Source: Rhinopomastus cyanomelas (Eukaryota; Chordata; Aves; Bucerotiformes; Rhinopomastidae). Taken from it: DNA of 64,000 nucleotides. Below are positions 23,701 through 35,094 of the stretch, one piece after another; the first letter of the stretch is position 1, and the number at the start of each line of letters is the position of its first letter. The position numbers and the translations under genes were made by a program. The DNA lies in contig VXBP01008598.1 in assembly GCA_013400115.1 (NCBI GenBank), positions 62,360 to 126,359 on the forward strand, in the 5' to 3' direction. A model generated the notes under the pieces. That model had not been told where the DNA came from, searched no databases, and saw only the letters and a list, made by a program, of their open reading frames with translations.

Positions 23701-26700
23701 GCTGAGAAAAGTTTGATGAGCTATAACAAGAGTAAGTGCAGAGTCTTGCATCTGGGCAAGAACAACCCCAGGTACCAGTATAGGCTGGGGACTGACCTGT
23801 TGGAGAGCAGTGTAGGAGAAAGGGACCTCGTGGTCCTGGTGTCCAGCAGATGACTATGAGCCAGCAATGTGCTCTTGTGGCCAAGAGGGCCAACAGCATC
23901 CTGGGGTGGATTAGAAGGGGGTGGGTTAGCAGATCAAGAGAGGTTCTTCTCCCCCTCTACTCTGCCCTGGTGAGACCACACCTGGAGTATTGTGTCCAGT
24001 TCTGGGCTCCTTGGTTCAAGAGGGATGTGGAGCTGCTGGAAGTCCAGCGCAGGGCGACGAGGATGATGAAGGAGGTGGAGCACCTCCTTTATGAGGAGAG
24101 GCTGAGGGAGCTGGGTCTCTTTAGACTGGAGGAGACTGAGGGATGACATCATACATGTCTATAAATGTTTGAAGGGTGGGTGTCAGGAGGATGGAGCCAG
24201 GCTCTTCTCAATGTCACCTAGTGGTAGGACAAGGGGCAATGGGTGTAAGGTGGAACATAGGAGGTTCCACATCAATCGGAGAAGGAACTTCACAGTGAGG
24301 GTGATGGAGCACTGGAACAGTCTGCCCAGGGTGGTTGTGGAGTCTCCCTCACTGGAGAGGTTCAAGACCCGCCTGGATATGTTCCTGTGTGAGTTGGTCT
24401 AGGTGATGCTGCTGTGTCAGGGGGATTGGACTAGATGATCTTTTGAGGTCCCTTCCAATCCCTAATGATTCTGTGATTAATAAGATCCCTCTCGGTCTTT
24501 TCTTCTCAAGACTAAACAGCCCCAGGTGTCTCAGTGTTTCTTCATAGGGGAGATGCTCAGATCCCTTCATCTTCCTCGTGGCTCTCTGATGGACTCTCCA
24601 GTAGGTTCATGTCTCTCTTGAACTGGGGAGCCTAGAATTGGATACAGTGCTCCAGGTGACGTCTCACCAGGGCAGAGTAGAGGGGGAGGAGAACTCCCCT
24701 CAATCTCCTGCACACAGTTTTCTTAATGCACCCCTGGCTCCCACTGGCCTTGGGTCATGCTGTCCCTGGTAACGGCTGTTTGGAGAACTGCCCTTGTTGT
24801 TCATTTGCAGAGCCCTGCCAGATTCATATTGACCAGCGGTGCACGGCACAGGCTTTGCATGGGCTGCTTGGCTGGTGTTGTGCCAAGAGGGGAAGGGGCG
24901 TGCAGGATGTGGGGCTGTACTCAGCTGCTGACAGCAACCCTGAGGCAGCAGAAAGCCGGGGTACTTCTCCAGCTGCAATACTTAACTGTGGGTTGTGCCT
25001 GCCCTCAAAACAGGCAGGGAGCTCCCTGTGGAGCTTTAAAAGCTCTACTGATTTCTCTGCATGGCTGCCTGGCGGCTGTGGTGGGGTGTAAGCAGGACCT
25101 TGCTGTAACCAGTACAGAGCATTCCTGCTCCACATCCCCTCACAGCCGAGTCAGGGGCCAGCTTCCTTCAGTGTTACGTGGCAGTTCTACCTCAGTGCAC
25201 TTGGCTTCTCAACAAGAATTGTTAACCAAGACAGGCAGCAGGAATGGAAATGCTTTAAACACAGTTCTCCTACAAAGATGTTGATGCTTGTGCACCCAAG
25301 CTCCTATCTCAGTTTGAGTTAAGGATGGAGGTGGGCAGAGACATCCACCACCCATTTTATGTTCCCAGTTTATGACTTAGAATTTTTCAGAAGCACCACC
25401 CACTGGCTTACACATGCAAGACACCAGCAGGTTTGTCTTTAAAAGATCTCATTTTCCTAAAGGCAGTTATGTGAGCCTTCTGCTACAGGTTCTTTCTCTT
25501 TCAACTCCTGTTTGGAACTGTTAGGGCTTCTGTCTTCCTGCCTTCACCTCTAGCTAGGTCTGTCACTATTGCAGGTCTGTTCTGGATGACAGACTTCTTC
25601 CTTCCTTCCTTCCTTTAGAAGACATCTGTATGATGAGTTATTGTTTAAGACGTTAGCAGTCCCTTTAATTTTGTGGACAGAACAGACACTGTGATGAGGC
25701 ACTGAAGAGGTGAGGAGTCATGGTGGGCATCCCTAACCTTGTTTATTTCCTTCCCAGTGTGTTCCATGGGAAACAGCAGCAGCCGGCTGTACAGTGCGCT
25801 CGCCAAGACGCTGAGTAGCGGTGCTGTGTCCCAGCACCAGGACTGCCTGCTGCAGCCAGACTCTGCGCGGCTGGATCCTATTGACCCCAAGGATTTGCTG
25901 GAGGAATGTCAGATCGTTCTGCAGAAACGGCCGCCCCGCTTTCGGAGGAACTTTGTGAACGTGAAGAAGAACGCCACCAGTAACCACCGCCCCATTCGTG
26001 TCATGCAGTGGAACATCCTTGCTCAAGGTAGGAGCTACCTGCACGCTCACAGTGTGACACTGGGATCAAATGCAGCAGGGAAATCCTTTAAGCACAGTGT
26101 GTAGCTCAACGTGTCTGAGATGGCTGAGCCAAGGGAGAGGTGTGAACCGAGAGGCACAACCGGCTGAGGCTAGCAGGGAGGTTTTCAGCTCTTGAGATGC
26201 TGTCTTGCCTTCCCTTCCATAGGGAAGGAAAAAAGGTCTCTCCTTGCAGCTGTGGCGCCAAGGGTAGCCCTGAATGGCTAACACAGTATGTTCACAAAGC
26301 TGGGACCTGCTGCTTCTAGGCCATTGCTAAAGGATGAGTCTCTCCTGGGGGTTAAGTTGTACTTAACTTTGTAAAGCTTCTCTACAGTTTTCTCAGTGAA
26401 CAGTTCTTAATTCTGCAAATTAACTGAGTTCTTTCTCAGACCCCTAAAATCAAGGCTGTAAATTACCTTATGCCACAGCCTCATCGTGTGTTTGGGAGGG
26501 GCAGTCCCCCACGCAGGGATTTCATTCTAACCGTCGGTGTTAATGTTCCGCAGCAAGGCCACTCCTGTCCCGCTGCATTTTTTGTTGGACTGGAGCTGTG
26601 GCAGCCACACGTGGAAGCACTTGCCGCAGTGTAGTTGCTTTTGGGAAGCGGGGAAAGAAGTCTTCAGCCACACATAGAAAAAACGTCCACACAGCTTATT

Positions 26701-28208
26701 TGAAGGCAAATCTGAAGGCACTTTATTTTATATTAAAAGCCTTCTTTTATAGTTCTTTTTGTCTACGCCAGTAAATTTCCACGTGCTATTTTTGGTTAGT
26801 AGTTGAGTAAACTGTTAGTGAGAGTACAGAGCTTTCTCAGATTCCTTCTAACTTTCTCAGGCTTCCTGTTAACTTCTTGCCTTCTTCCTTATCTGGTTAC
26901 CATGACACCTGGTTCTTCTCACCAGCTAGTAGTATTCCTTTGCTGAGATGTTTAACCCTGTGTTAACTTCTTCCCATGGTCTAAAGGAGAAAATCTGATC
27001 TTTTCCCACAGTCTTCAATCTCACTTGTGCCTGTAAAAGGAACTGAGTATTTTTTTTAAGAGAGTTCAGGGTTTTGAGAAGGGATTCTTACAACCACTGG
27101 CCAGCCAGGGACCCTAAAAGTCAGTGGCTGCGCCTGAAAACCCCAGAACCTGTGCATAAGATTGATGCACATGCTTTACAGAGGAAGTTCAGAGTGGTGA
27201 AGCCTCTCACTACTTCTCACTGTAACCTCTTGTGCTGTGGCAGGCGGCTGCTCTCACGTGGCTCCTAACAGCAGAGCCTTGCCCTCAGCCTCTGCAGAAG
27301 CTGAAGGAGGTCAGCCTGCTCTAGCTAGCAGTACCTTGGTTTAATTTTTTCCTTCCTCCTTGCTCATTTCAGCTCTTGGAGAAGGCAAGGACAACTTTGT
27401 TCAGTGCCCCATGGAAGCTCTGAAATGGGAAGAGAGGAAGTGCCTCATCCTGGAGGAAATCCTCGCATACAAGCCTGACATCTTGTGCCTGCAGGAAGTC
27501 GACCACTACTTTGACACCTTCGAGCCACTCCTCAGCCGGCTGGGCTACCAGTGTACTTTCTTCCCGAAGCCGTGGTCTCCTTGCCTTGATGTGGAGCAGA
27601 ACAACGGGCCAGATGGCTGCGCCTTGTTTTTTGTCAAAGACCGCTTTGAGCTCATCAACAGCGCTAACATCCGCCTGACCGCCATGAAGCTCAAGACCAA
27701 CCAGGTGGCCATAGCTCAGACACTGAAGTGCAATGAAACAGGAAGATTGTTCTGCATTGCCGTCACTCATCTGAAAGCTCGCACTGGCTGGGAAAGGTTT
27801 CGGTCTGCTCAGGGCTGCGACCTTCTCCAGAACCTGAAGAGTATTACCCAAGGGGCAAACATCCCACTGATCATCTGTGGAGACTTCAATGCAGAGCCAA
27901 CTGAGGAGGTCTACAGAGAGTTTTCCAACTCCAGTCTCAACCTGAACAGTGCATACAAACTGCTGAGCCCTGACGGGCAGTCGGAGCCCCCATACACCAC
28001 CTGGAAGATCCGGCCCTCAGGAGAGTGCCGGCACACACTGGATTATATCTGGTATTCCCAGCACGCCCTGAATGTGAACTCAGCCCTGGGCTTGCTGACT
28101 GAAGAGCAAATTGGGCCCAACAGGCTGCCCTCCTTCCACTACCCTTCTGACCACCTGTCTCTGGTGTGTGACTTTAGTTTTAATCAAGACCCCGACAGAC
28201 TGCTGTAA
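20534..28208 (+). CDS. NOCT: Nocturnin, 3 coding exons, full length
   Basis: Coding model: join 20534-20735, 25758-26027, 27373-28208 (1308 nt, 435 residues plus TAA; the human protein is 431). Nocturnin belongs to the exonuclease-endonuclease-phosphatase family. It was first described as a deadenylase and is now known to remove the 2'-phosphate of NADP+ and NADPH, in mitochondria or cytosol depending on the leader. Visible landmarks: an Arg-rich leader without acidic residues (1-67), internal Met71 beginning MGNSSSRLYSALAKTL, the strand IRVMQWNILAQ, catalytic-site LQEVDHY (Glu199), THLKARTGWERF, CGDFNAEP (Asp328, Asn330) and YPSDHLSLV (His418). All metal- and catalysis-linked motifs of the family are present and no stop interrupts them. 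Intron phases (1 and 1) match the split Val and Ala codons of the mammalian proteins. Identification is by recalled family sequence and conserved synteny with ELF2; confidence is high except for the exon-1 donor. Confidence 0.95.
21648..21653. promoter_or_regulatory. E-box in NOCT intron 1
   Basis: Canonical CACGTG, 1.1 kb after the start codon. NOCT is strongly rhythmic in vertebrates, so a CLOCK-type site is plausible. A single hexamer is weak evidence. Confidence 0.3.
23244..24735 (-). mobile_element. CR1 LINE split by a forward CR1
   Basis: The antisense 3' part at 23244-23550 ends at CTCAGATATTTACAAACACC. The same element resumes at about 24479 with AATAAGATCCCTCTCGGTCT, which is the next sequence expected in a CR1. 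It lies in NOCT intron 1. Confidence 0.85.
23551..24478 (+). mobile_element. Young CR1 inserted within an older CR1
   Basis: Forward copy from VLFNLFIDDLDEGLACTVSK (RT) through LEYCVQFWAPWFKRDVELLE to a tail ending ATGATTCTGTGATT. It carries small lesions only. It separates two halves of an antisense CR1. Confidence 0.9.
24736..25757. other. NOCT intron 1, distal part
   Basis: No repeat apart from the short CTTC tract at about 25597-25614. No gene recognised. Confidence 0.5.
25758..26027 (+). CDS. NOCT: NOCT exon 2
   Basis: The exon follows a pyrimidine-rich acceptor ending TTCCCAG and ends CTCAAG/GTAGGA. It encodes (V)CSMGNSSSRLYSALAKTL, then the linker IDPKDLLEECQ and the first core strand MQWNILAQ. 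The ATG at 25766 corresponds to the internal start used for the cytosolic form in mammals. Its context is moderate (T at -3, G at +4). The reading frame is open throughout and continues exactly into exon 3 through a split Ala codon. Confidence 0.95.
26028..27372 (+). other. NOCT intron 2
   Basis: A 1.3-kb intron between GTAGGA and TTTCAG. No recognisable CR1 or other repeat and no additional exon is seen. Confidence 0.9.
27373..28208 (+). CDS. NOCT: NOCT exon 3, catalytic domain and stop
   Basis: The acceptor is CTCATTTCAG/CTCTTGG and the exon runs to a TAA at 28206-28208. It encodes residues 158-435, nearly all of the exonuclease-endonuclease-phosphatase fold, with LQEVDHY, GPDGCALFF, VTHLKARTGWERF, CGDFNAEP, SGECRHTLDYIWY and YPSDHLSLV in order. 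One large terminal catalytic exon is the usual vertebrate arrangement. No substitutions are seen at the motif residues. Confidence 0.97.
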
Positions 28209-28582
28209 GGGGTTGGGACGCCACCTGCCATTGCCGTGTCCTTGCTCACCACCACTTTGTTCTAGAGAAAACGCCTGAAGCCAGAAGCCAATCACGGATG
28301 AGGAAATACTGTTGATTAGCTGGGATTTGGGGCATTTGTTGGAGTTACGCTTGCCATTCAGTGCTTGTCCATCTGGAGCCTCCAAGGGAGGAGGAAAGCA
28401 GTTGGTGTTCTCTTAGTGGTGGTCTTGCCACACCAGGGCTTGACAACTGGAAGGCAAATGAGCTTTATGTTTTCACTAACCCCTTTATTTAAGGATTTAA
28501 TCCTCTAAAGAATGCAGAGGCCTTGGTACTTAAATCCCCACACTTGTGTTTGTAAAACAACTCACCCGACAGCATGTTAGTT

Positions 28583-28591
28583 TTATTTATT
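28583..28591 (+). promoter_or_regulatory. AU-rich element nonamer in NOCT 3' UTR
   Basis: The sequence is TTATTTATT, an exact match to the UUAUUUA(U/A)(U/A) instability nonamer. It lies 375 bases after the stop codon on the transcribed strand. Confidence 0.5.
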
Positions 28592-29134
28592 TCCCGTTTA
28601 GCTGGTGCAAACGCCAGAGGCGATGGGGCGCCGCTGCAGAGGCTCTTTCATCTCTCTCTGCTGCAGTATGAAGGAAGCTGGGTGCTGTTTAGACAGGAAC
28701 AAATCCGAGCTCGTGCTAGTGGGGTCTTCTCATTTTTATGTGACTCGAGATGACGATGTCACGTAAAGTGAATGGTTAATTAGCACGGTGCGAGGAAGGC
28801 CCCTCCAGAAAAAGCAGGTGTGAAGACAGCTGTGTCCTACAGGAACACCCTCACTTTTCCCAGTGGATATGCATGTGTCCACTACACAGCTACGCCCTGC
28901 TGTAGGAGTGTGGGCACAGTGACAGCTCTTGTCTCTCCTGTGCTTCCCTCCAGAGGACACACCTGACCAGGGAGCACTTCCTCCACTGCTTCAGAGGCTA
29001 CTTTTCTAAAGGGTTTCAGTTTGTAGTCCTCTCAATCTTGCCATTTCAGCACAGGGCCCATCCTCACATTAGAAGCCTTTCCTTATTACTCTTCAGAATC
29101 TAAAGCTACACTGGAACCATTTAGAAGATATACT

Positions 29135-29143
29135 TTATTTATT
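29135..29143 (+). promoter_or_regulatory. Second AU-rich nonamer in NOCT 3' UTR
   Basis: A second exact TTATTTATT on the transcribed strand, within TTTATTTATTGAG. Two copies in one 1.3-kb 3' UTR fit a rapidly turned-over message, as known for inducible, rhythmic NOCT. Confidence 0.5.
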
Positions 29144-29432
29144 GAGAGAAGCTGATGATCCTGCATCTGACTTGAAATCGTACACCACCAGCTTTCAGAA
29201 ACCTCTTCCTGTGGTCCAGGGTTGCTCTGGCTGAGCACCTCGGCCACAGCAGAGCTGCTCTGTAACAGGAATCTGTGTGTGCAGTGGAGCTCTTGGTGGG
29301 ACACAGGCATTGCATCTACAGGTTGTAAAGATGCTCATGTGCTGGAAAATGAGGGAGGGAGACAGGTGGAAAGAAATGGCAGCTGCGAGTTGGGCTGACA
29401 CCTGAGACAGTTGGGAAAGCTGAGGCAGAGCA

Positions 29433-29438
29433 AATAAA
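29433..29438 (+). terminator. Poly(A) signal, proximal
   Basis: AATAAA on the NOCT strand, 65 bases before a second signal. It may serve as an alternative cleavage signal. Confidence 0.4.
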
Positions 29439-29497
29439 GCAGTACTTCTGTGTAAAGTAAGGCCCTGAGTAACTACTACATGTTCCAGGTGTTTATT

Positions 29498-29503
29498 AAT
29501 AAA
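29498..29503 (+). terminator. Poly(A) signal, main candidate for NOCT
   Basis: AATAAA in TTAATAAAAGTC, followed about 40 bases later by a U/C-rich stretch (CATCTTTTTCCTC). This is the usual layout of a cleavage site. Confidence 0.6.
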
Positions 29504-29525
29504 AGTCTTTGGAAAAAAGAAGTCA

Positions 29526-30427
29526 TGGCTCTGCTGTCATCTTTTTCCTCTTCCCATGACACACAGGTGGTCTGTCTCAACCAGGGACTGTTTTGAGCTT
29601 CATGGTTGTGGTGATGCTACCCATTCCAAACTTCTTCCCCTGACGCCGCAGTCCTGATCGGACGAGCTGGCACAGCTGCTGTGTTTGCAGTGCAAGTGCC
29701 CTTTCCGAGGCTTGAAACGCCTACCTGTCACAGCAGCTCTGCAGAGAAATTAGTTACCTTATGAGCTGTTGAGTTGCTTTCTCCCCTAGCTGAGGATGAA
29801 GCCCAGACTCTACTGCTGTGCTCTAACAGCTGCCTGGAGCTACAGACCTGGCCACTGCTTGCAAACTGCAGTACCAGTATTCCTCTCTGAGGGTGGCTGA
29901 GCGTGTCTAGCAGAGCTGGATCCTTGCAGCAGGCAGATGTCCTGCTAAAAGCAAAGAGCAAGAGAAGTCGTAGGTGTGTGCTTTACAGAGCCTGTATGCT
30001 ACTGTACTCATCCTACTGCTAAATGAAAGAGTCTGGCAACGGGAAGTCCTGCATTTCCTCACTCCCCCTTTCAGGCAAACAAATGAAGAGCTGTGCTGCA
30101 CTGCTGTGACACACTCGGTGCCTGTTCCTGACCCTGACCCTTGCACGATGAAGGTGATGATCTGCTTCCAACTAGAAGAGCTGAGGCCCTTCTAACCAGC
30201 CTGGGATGCAGGACTCCTCTAGCAAGCATGGGTTTGAAATTCTCCAGAAAGGATTTTACATCCAGGGAGCCCAGCTTCCTCGGTGACTACTCTTACCAGG
30301 CAGGTGTGGCAGGTCAACTGCTGCCAGCCCAGGGCCTGTTCCACCTGAAACTTCAGAAAGGGCAAATCTTTTTTGTGTCCCCAGAAGCCCGAAGGGGTGA
30401 CTTTTTGCAGGAGATTCTGGGCCAGTG
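29526..30427. other. Downstream of NOCT, no gene recognised
   Basis: No recognised repeat or gene. Confidence 0.5.
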
Positions 30428-30545
30428 ATCATAGACAGGCCTGGGCTAGAAGGGACCCCCAAAGGTCATCTAGTCCAACCCCCTACAGTGAGCAGGGACA
30501 TCTTCAACTAGATCAGGTTGCTACCCAGAGCCCCACAGAAACAAA
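30428..30545 (-). mobile_element. CR1 3' end, old
   Basis: Antisense: GGGCTAGAAGGGACCCCCAA, then CATCTAGTCCAACCCCCTAC. Confidence 0.75.
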
Positions 30546-30764
30546 GACTTCCGAGCATCCCAGCAGTGAGCACTTCACACCGGCTAGACTGGGCAACTTT
30601 GTCACGGTGCCAGCTGCCTTCGATTGCTTTCTGAGAGCATGAGATGCAATGCTGCTCCTTTAGGGTGGTCTTCTCTTAGGATCCTCCCTCAAACAATCTT
30701 TGTAGGGAGGAGAAGTTAAGACACTGCCTGTAAACAGGGGTATCTAAAGTATCTAAAGCAGTGC

Positions 30765-31280
30765 TACAATTACACAGAGTATTAGGGATTGGAAGTGACC
30801 TCGAAAGATCATCCAGTCCAATCCTCCTGCCACAGCAGGATCCCCTAAATCAAGTCGCACAGGAACACATCCAGCGGAGTTTCAAGCGTCTCCAGAGAAG
30901 GAGACCACAGCCTCCCTGGGCAGCCTGTTCCATCACCCTCACTGTGAAGAAGTTCCTCCTCATGTCAATGTGGAACCTCCTGTGTGCCAGCTTACAACCA
31001 TTTCCCCTAGTCCTAGCACTAGACGACACTGATCAGAGCCTGGCTCCGTCCTCCTGACACCCACCCTCTCCACATTTTTAAACACTAATGGGGTCATCCC
31101 TCGGTCTCCTTTATTCCAAGCTCAAGGAGATCCAGGTCCCTCAGCCTTTCTTCATCAGGGAGATGCTCCACTCTGTCTTCCACGCCATCATCTCCGTGGC
31201 TCTGCACTGGACTCTCTCAATCAGTTCTGTGTCCTGAAACTGAGGGGCCCAGAACTGGACACAAGATTCCAAATTACCTG
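30765..31280 (-). mobile_element. CR1 LINE 3' fragment
   Basis: Antisense tail with TTAGGGATTGGAAGTGACCT, followed by ORF2 sequence to GGGGCCCAGAACTGGACACA. Confidence 0.88.
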
Positions 31281-31809
31281 TGTCACCTTTAGTAAGGCAA
31301 GTCCTTACTCACCTACGAAAAGCAGTCACACTAGGAGCTGTAGGGCCCATTCAGACTCTGCTGACAGTTTTAAAGACCCTAATGTCTGTAGAGAAAGTCA
31401 TGGCTTGAGAGCAAGAATAATACTGCCCTCAGATCTGTATTTTGGAGTAAATTAAAGACCCAAATCCATCAAACAAAATACAAAACTGGAAACACCGACA
31501 CAGAGCCTTCCATTTCCATTTTACCTTTGCGTAAGCAGCTCCATTTGCCCAAGGACAGCTGAGGGTGTCCAGCAGTGCTGCTGTTTCACCACTGCCAGGG
31601 CACAGGGCCACCTCACCCACTGCTGTAGGATTTGGTTACCAACAGGAGCTAAACAATCCCAGCTCCCAGTCTCCCACCATCACTCTCACAGAGTGCTGAC
31701 ACTGAGCATCTGGAGGACTCTTATGCCAGTCCAAACAAACCCTTGCTTCTGACACTAACTCACCCACAACGAAACTCAACTGTGGGGAAGCAGCATGACT
31801 GCTATGATG
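31281..31809. other. No gene recognised
   Basis: Nothing identifiable. Confidence 0.5.
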
Positions 31810-32330
31810 GTGCCAAGACCACAGGGCCCTTCCCAAGTGGAAAGGGCTGCAGTTCTGGTCTGTTTTAAAAGCTGAACAGAATCTGTAAGTTTAACTTGTG
31901 TGTTTGCTGCAGAAAAGCTTAAAGTTTGGGGTTTAAAAGTTGAAAACTGTCTCCCCCCCAGTTCCCCATCTCTTCTCCCCACTCAGTGACTTCTGACTTC
32001 TTCTTCACTGTTCTTCTTTGCTTCTCTCAATCTTGGACTGTTGGGAGCTGCGTTGCTGCTGCTGAGAATGTTATCACTTCTCAGAGCGTTACCATTCCTC
32101 AAGTAGAAGAAAGTTTGTGGCGAGTGGGAAGATTTGCCTGGACCTGGAGAGACTGAACAAATTCTGAACTTTGAAGGTTTATGAGGGTCCAGACTGAAGT
32201 CAGACAACCACTGTGCTTTCAGAGAGAAGCAGGAACTGTCTGCAGTGAAGATGCTCTGGACATTTTAGCTCAGCTCAGTGCAGAAGAAGTGTGACAAAAC
32301 TCCGTGTCGGTGTCTTGTGTGGGGTTTGTC
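31810..32330 (+). repeat. Unclassified interspersed repeat, copy 1 (LTR-like)
   Basis: Clearly homologous to 42538-43212. Shared blocks include AATCTGT(A/G)AG, the run TCTTGGACTGTTGGGAGCTG, ACCTGGACCTGGAGA, TGAACAAATTCTGA and AGAAGCAGGAACTGTCTG. Pyrimidine-rich and purine-rich sections alternate without coding capacity. A long terminal repeat is my best guess, but no defined ends or target duplication were found. Confidence 0.65.
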
Positions 32331-34035
32331 TCTGATGTGTGGTGTGGGGATTGAATTAAAATGTCTTGGAGCCTTTCTTCACCAAAATGGGTTAGCAGTT
32401 TCGCTGCCTGCAGATTCCTCAGTGGGTTTATTAAACCCTCCCTTTGCGTCTGACGCTTTAGCTAAAAGCTCTTGGTTGGAATACAGTCGGGGTCTCTGAC
32501 CCACTATGTTCGTGGAGTCCCAGGTGAGATGCAAGGGGCTCCAGACAAGGCCCCAGACAACACAACACCACTACTACAATACAACACGTTGTTATTTCTC
32601 CCTGAACATGTGACAGTAGATGTTCACTGCTTCATGCCCTTACAGGGTCATTTTGAAGGAAGAACTGCAGAGGCTGGAGACTGTTCCCATCACACAGCAA
32701 TTATTATCATAGCCAGAAGTTCTACCACACAGCCCCGTTAGAGCACAACAGCAACGCCTCACTGCTATAATTTAATAAAAGATAGGCAAGATACTGGACC
32801 TAGCTGGGAACCTGCCAGTCAGTTTCACCTCTTCATTCCAGCACTTGCCAGAAAATGTATTTTGCAGCCTGACTCTTGGAAAACGTACGTGAAACATTGG
32901 TCTGGCTTGGTTGTATTCAGCGAGAGGCAGGCTCTGACGTGCTTTTGCCTGCTATAAATACCAGTACAATAAACATTTTTTATGGGAAGAAGCAGGAAGG
33001 GGGGTTATTTTTTTTTTCCCCTATGTAGAGCACTGTTGACTTCTACAGCAAAAATGTCTTCAAAGCTCTTTGTGTGGCTGGCTGCCTTATAAGCACAGGC
33101 TAAGAAACACGTCAACACATCTCTCACTCTAATCTCGACTGAAAACTGCAGCAGCGGGTGTTCTCCCTCACCCTCAAGCTGGCAGAAGTAAGAAATGACC
33201 CACTTACTTAATTTACTGAAAGGCAGAAGCTGTTGCAAGCTTATTAAAACATCTCTCTTGGAGAACAATTAGATCAGGAGTAGATAGTTCCACGTAGATC
33301 TTCACTTAATAAGCTTAATACCTGCTATTCAAACTATCTTCAAGGAAGAAACTGAATGTCGTTTGTTGCAGCTATGACAACCTTCACGTGTTGCTGAGAT
33401 CCCTGACGGACAAGCTCACAGGAAGAACTAAGGCTTCAGGCACCTCTTCCTCTGCATCTGGGTCACTGATTCTTCTGCAGCTTAGGTGCAATTCTCCCAA
33501 GTCCTACAGTTGGTTAAATCAACTAGCAGAGGATCCCAAGCTCAGCCTTCCTGGCAGCACATTTCACCCAGATCACTTGAGTTCCATCAAGGCACAGAAG
33601 CCTTTGCTGTGCAAGACAGGCGTCGGTCAAGAGCAGGTGACAAAACCAGTGGTTTCCGGGATGGGAACCCACTTTCAGCTCTTTTAGCCACAACCCAGAA
33701 ATGTTAATATCCTGATCTCCGAGCGGCAGTTAAGACTTTTTCCTGTAGATTACACAGCATTCCCCTGCCCATCCTGTCTCAGACAGCAGCAGTTACTCAG
33801 CAGACAGAAACATCTGTGCCTGTATCTTACAACCAGCGCGCTCCTGGCTGGCTCTGTCGCAGTGCCTCCAGTATAAACCATAGGCACGTCACACCAGCTT
33901 TTCATTCCGCTCACGGATGCAGAGATGTTACTACGTGCCAAGACTGAGTTAAGCCTGGACTCGTCACATGAGCCGTTGGCTTGACTAGTGCTACTCCTGC
34001 ATGTCTCACACAGGGTCAGAATAAATAAAACAAAA
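32331..34035. other. No gene recognised
   Basis: A-T-rich sequence. It may include the remainder of the LTR-like copy 1 up to about 32530. No coding homology. Confidence 0.45.
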
Positions 34036-34131
34036 TCACAGAATCACAGAACCGTCAGGGATTGGAAGGGACCTCGAAAGATCATCTAGTCCAATGCCCC
34101 TGCCACAGCAGGATCACCTAAACCAAGTCAT
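34036..34131 (-). mobile_element. CR1 3' tail
   Basis: Antisense CACAGAATCACAGAACCGTC, GGGATTGGAAGGGACCTCGA. It is cut off after 95 bp by the next CR1. Confidence 0.85.
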
Positions 34132-34752
34132 ACAGTCAGTCTGGGTTAGAAGGGACCACAAGATCAGCCAGTTCCAACTCTCCTACCATGGGCAGGGACA
34201 CCCCACACTACATCAGGCTGGACAGAGCCTCATCCAGCCTGGCCTTAAACACCTCCAGGGATGGGGCCTCCACCACCTTCCTGGGCAACCCATTCCAGGC
34301 TCTCACCACTCTCACGGTGAAGAACTTCCTCCTCACATCCACTCTAAATCTACCCATCTCCAGCTTTGCTCCATTCCCCCCAGTCCTGTCACTACCTGAC
34401 ATCCTAAAATGTCCTTCCCCAGCTTTTTTGTAGCCCCCTTCAGATACTGGAAGGCCACAGTAAGGTCACCTCAGAGCTTCCTTTTCTCCAGACTGAACAG
34501 CCCCAACTCTCAGTCTGGCCTCACAGGAGAGGTGCTCCAGCCCTCTGATCATCCTCATGGCCCTCCTCTGCACTCGCTCCAGCATGTCCACATCCCTCTT
34601 GTAATAAGGGCTCCAGAACTGGATGCAGTCCTCCAGGTGGGGTCTCACCAGAGCGGAGTAGAGGTGTGGAATCACCTCTCCTAATGCAGCCCAGGATCCG
34701 GTTTGCCTTCTGGGCCGCAAGTGCACACTGCTGGCTCACTGGTTTTCCAGTG
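34132..34752 (-). mobile_element. CR1 LINE 3' fragment
   Basis: Antisense ORF2 3' region of the same subfamily as 816-1398 (CCATGGGCAGGGACACCCCA, CATCAGGCTGGACAGAGCCT). Confidence 0.9.
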
Positions 34753-35094
34753 GGATTCCAGATGTCTAGGGCTATCATTAGATACCAATTCCTTCACTGT
34801 TTCAGCATCCTTTTGTCAGTTTCAAGCGTCACACGCCCGACCAAAGCTCCTCATTCTGTGGTCATGTCCTCCACCACCATCAGTTAAGAGCATTTCTTGC
34901 CCGCACAAGAATGAATTCTGTTGGTATAAAGCAGCGTGTTGAAGGACAGGCTTGCACAGACCCAGCGACTGACCCAGGACTTTCCAGTCTCACGTAGGAA
35001 TCTTGTCCCTCTGACCCTTGGCTGTACAAGTTGCCAGGAAGCAGTTGTCTCTTGCACAATGTGCGCACTTGCCACCTCCATCAGACCCCAGCTG

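Larger units (their letters stand above)
20736..25757 (+). other. NOCT intron 1
   Basis: A 5-kb intron. The first 2.5 kb (20.74-23.24 kb) carries no recognisable repeat and includes a CACGTG E-box at 21648. A nested pair of CR1 elements occupies 23244-24735. A CTTC repeat at about 25597-25614, ending TTTAG, resembles an acceptor but leads to an early in-frame stop. No other gene is seen. Confidence 0.85.
28209..29525 (+). other. NOCT: NOCT 3' UTR (inferred extent)
   Basis: About 1.3 kb follows the NOCT stop without any recognisable repeat. Two poly(A) hexamers AATAAA occur at 29433-29438 and 29498-29503. The latter is followed by a U-rich stretch near 29535-29560, so cleavage at about 29520 is the likelier end. 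Two perfect AU-rich nonamers lie at 28583-28591 and 29135-29143. The extent is inferred from these signals only. Confidence 0.65.

Noticed and set aside
25592..25618. CTTC tract ending TTTAG as an alternative acceptor extending NOCT exon 2
   Set aside because: The extension reaches an in-frame TGA within five codons in the frame leading to MGNSSS; the pyrimidine run is a simple repeat.
27074..27268. Open frame in NOCT intron 2 as an extra exon
   Set aside because: No homology to nocturnin, and exons 2 and 3 already join in frame.
32501..32530. Primer-binding-site-like TGGAGTCCCAGGTGAGAT after LTR-like copy 1
   Set aside because: Only a partial match to the end of a threonine tRNA and no LTR end ending in CA directly before it; kept only as a hint.
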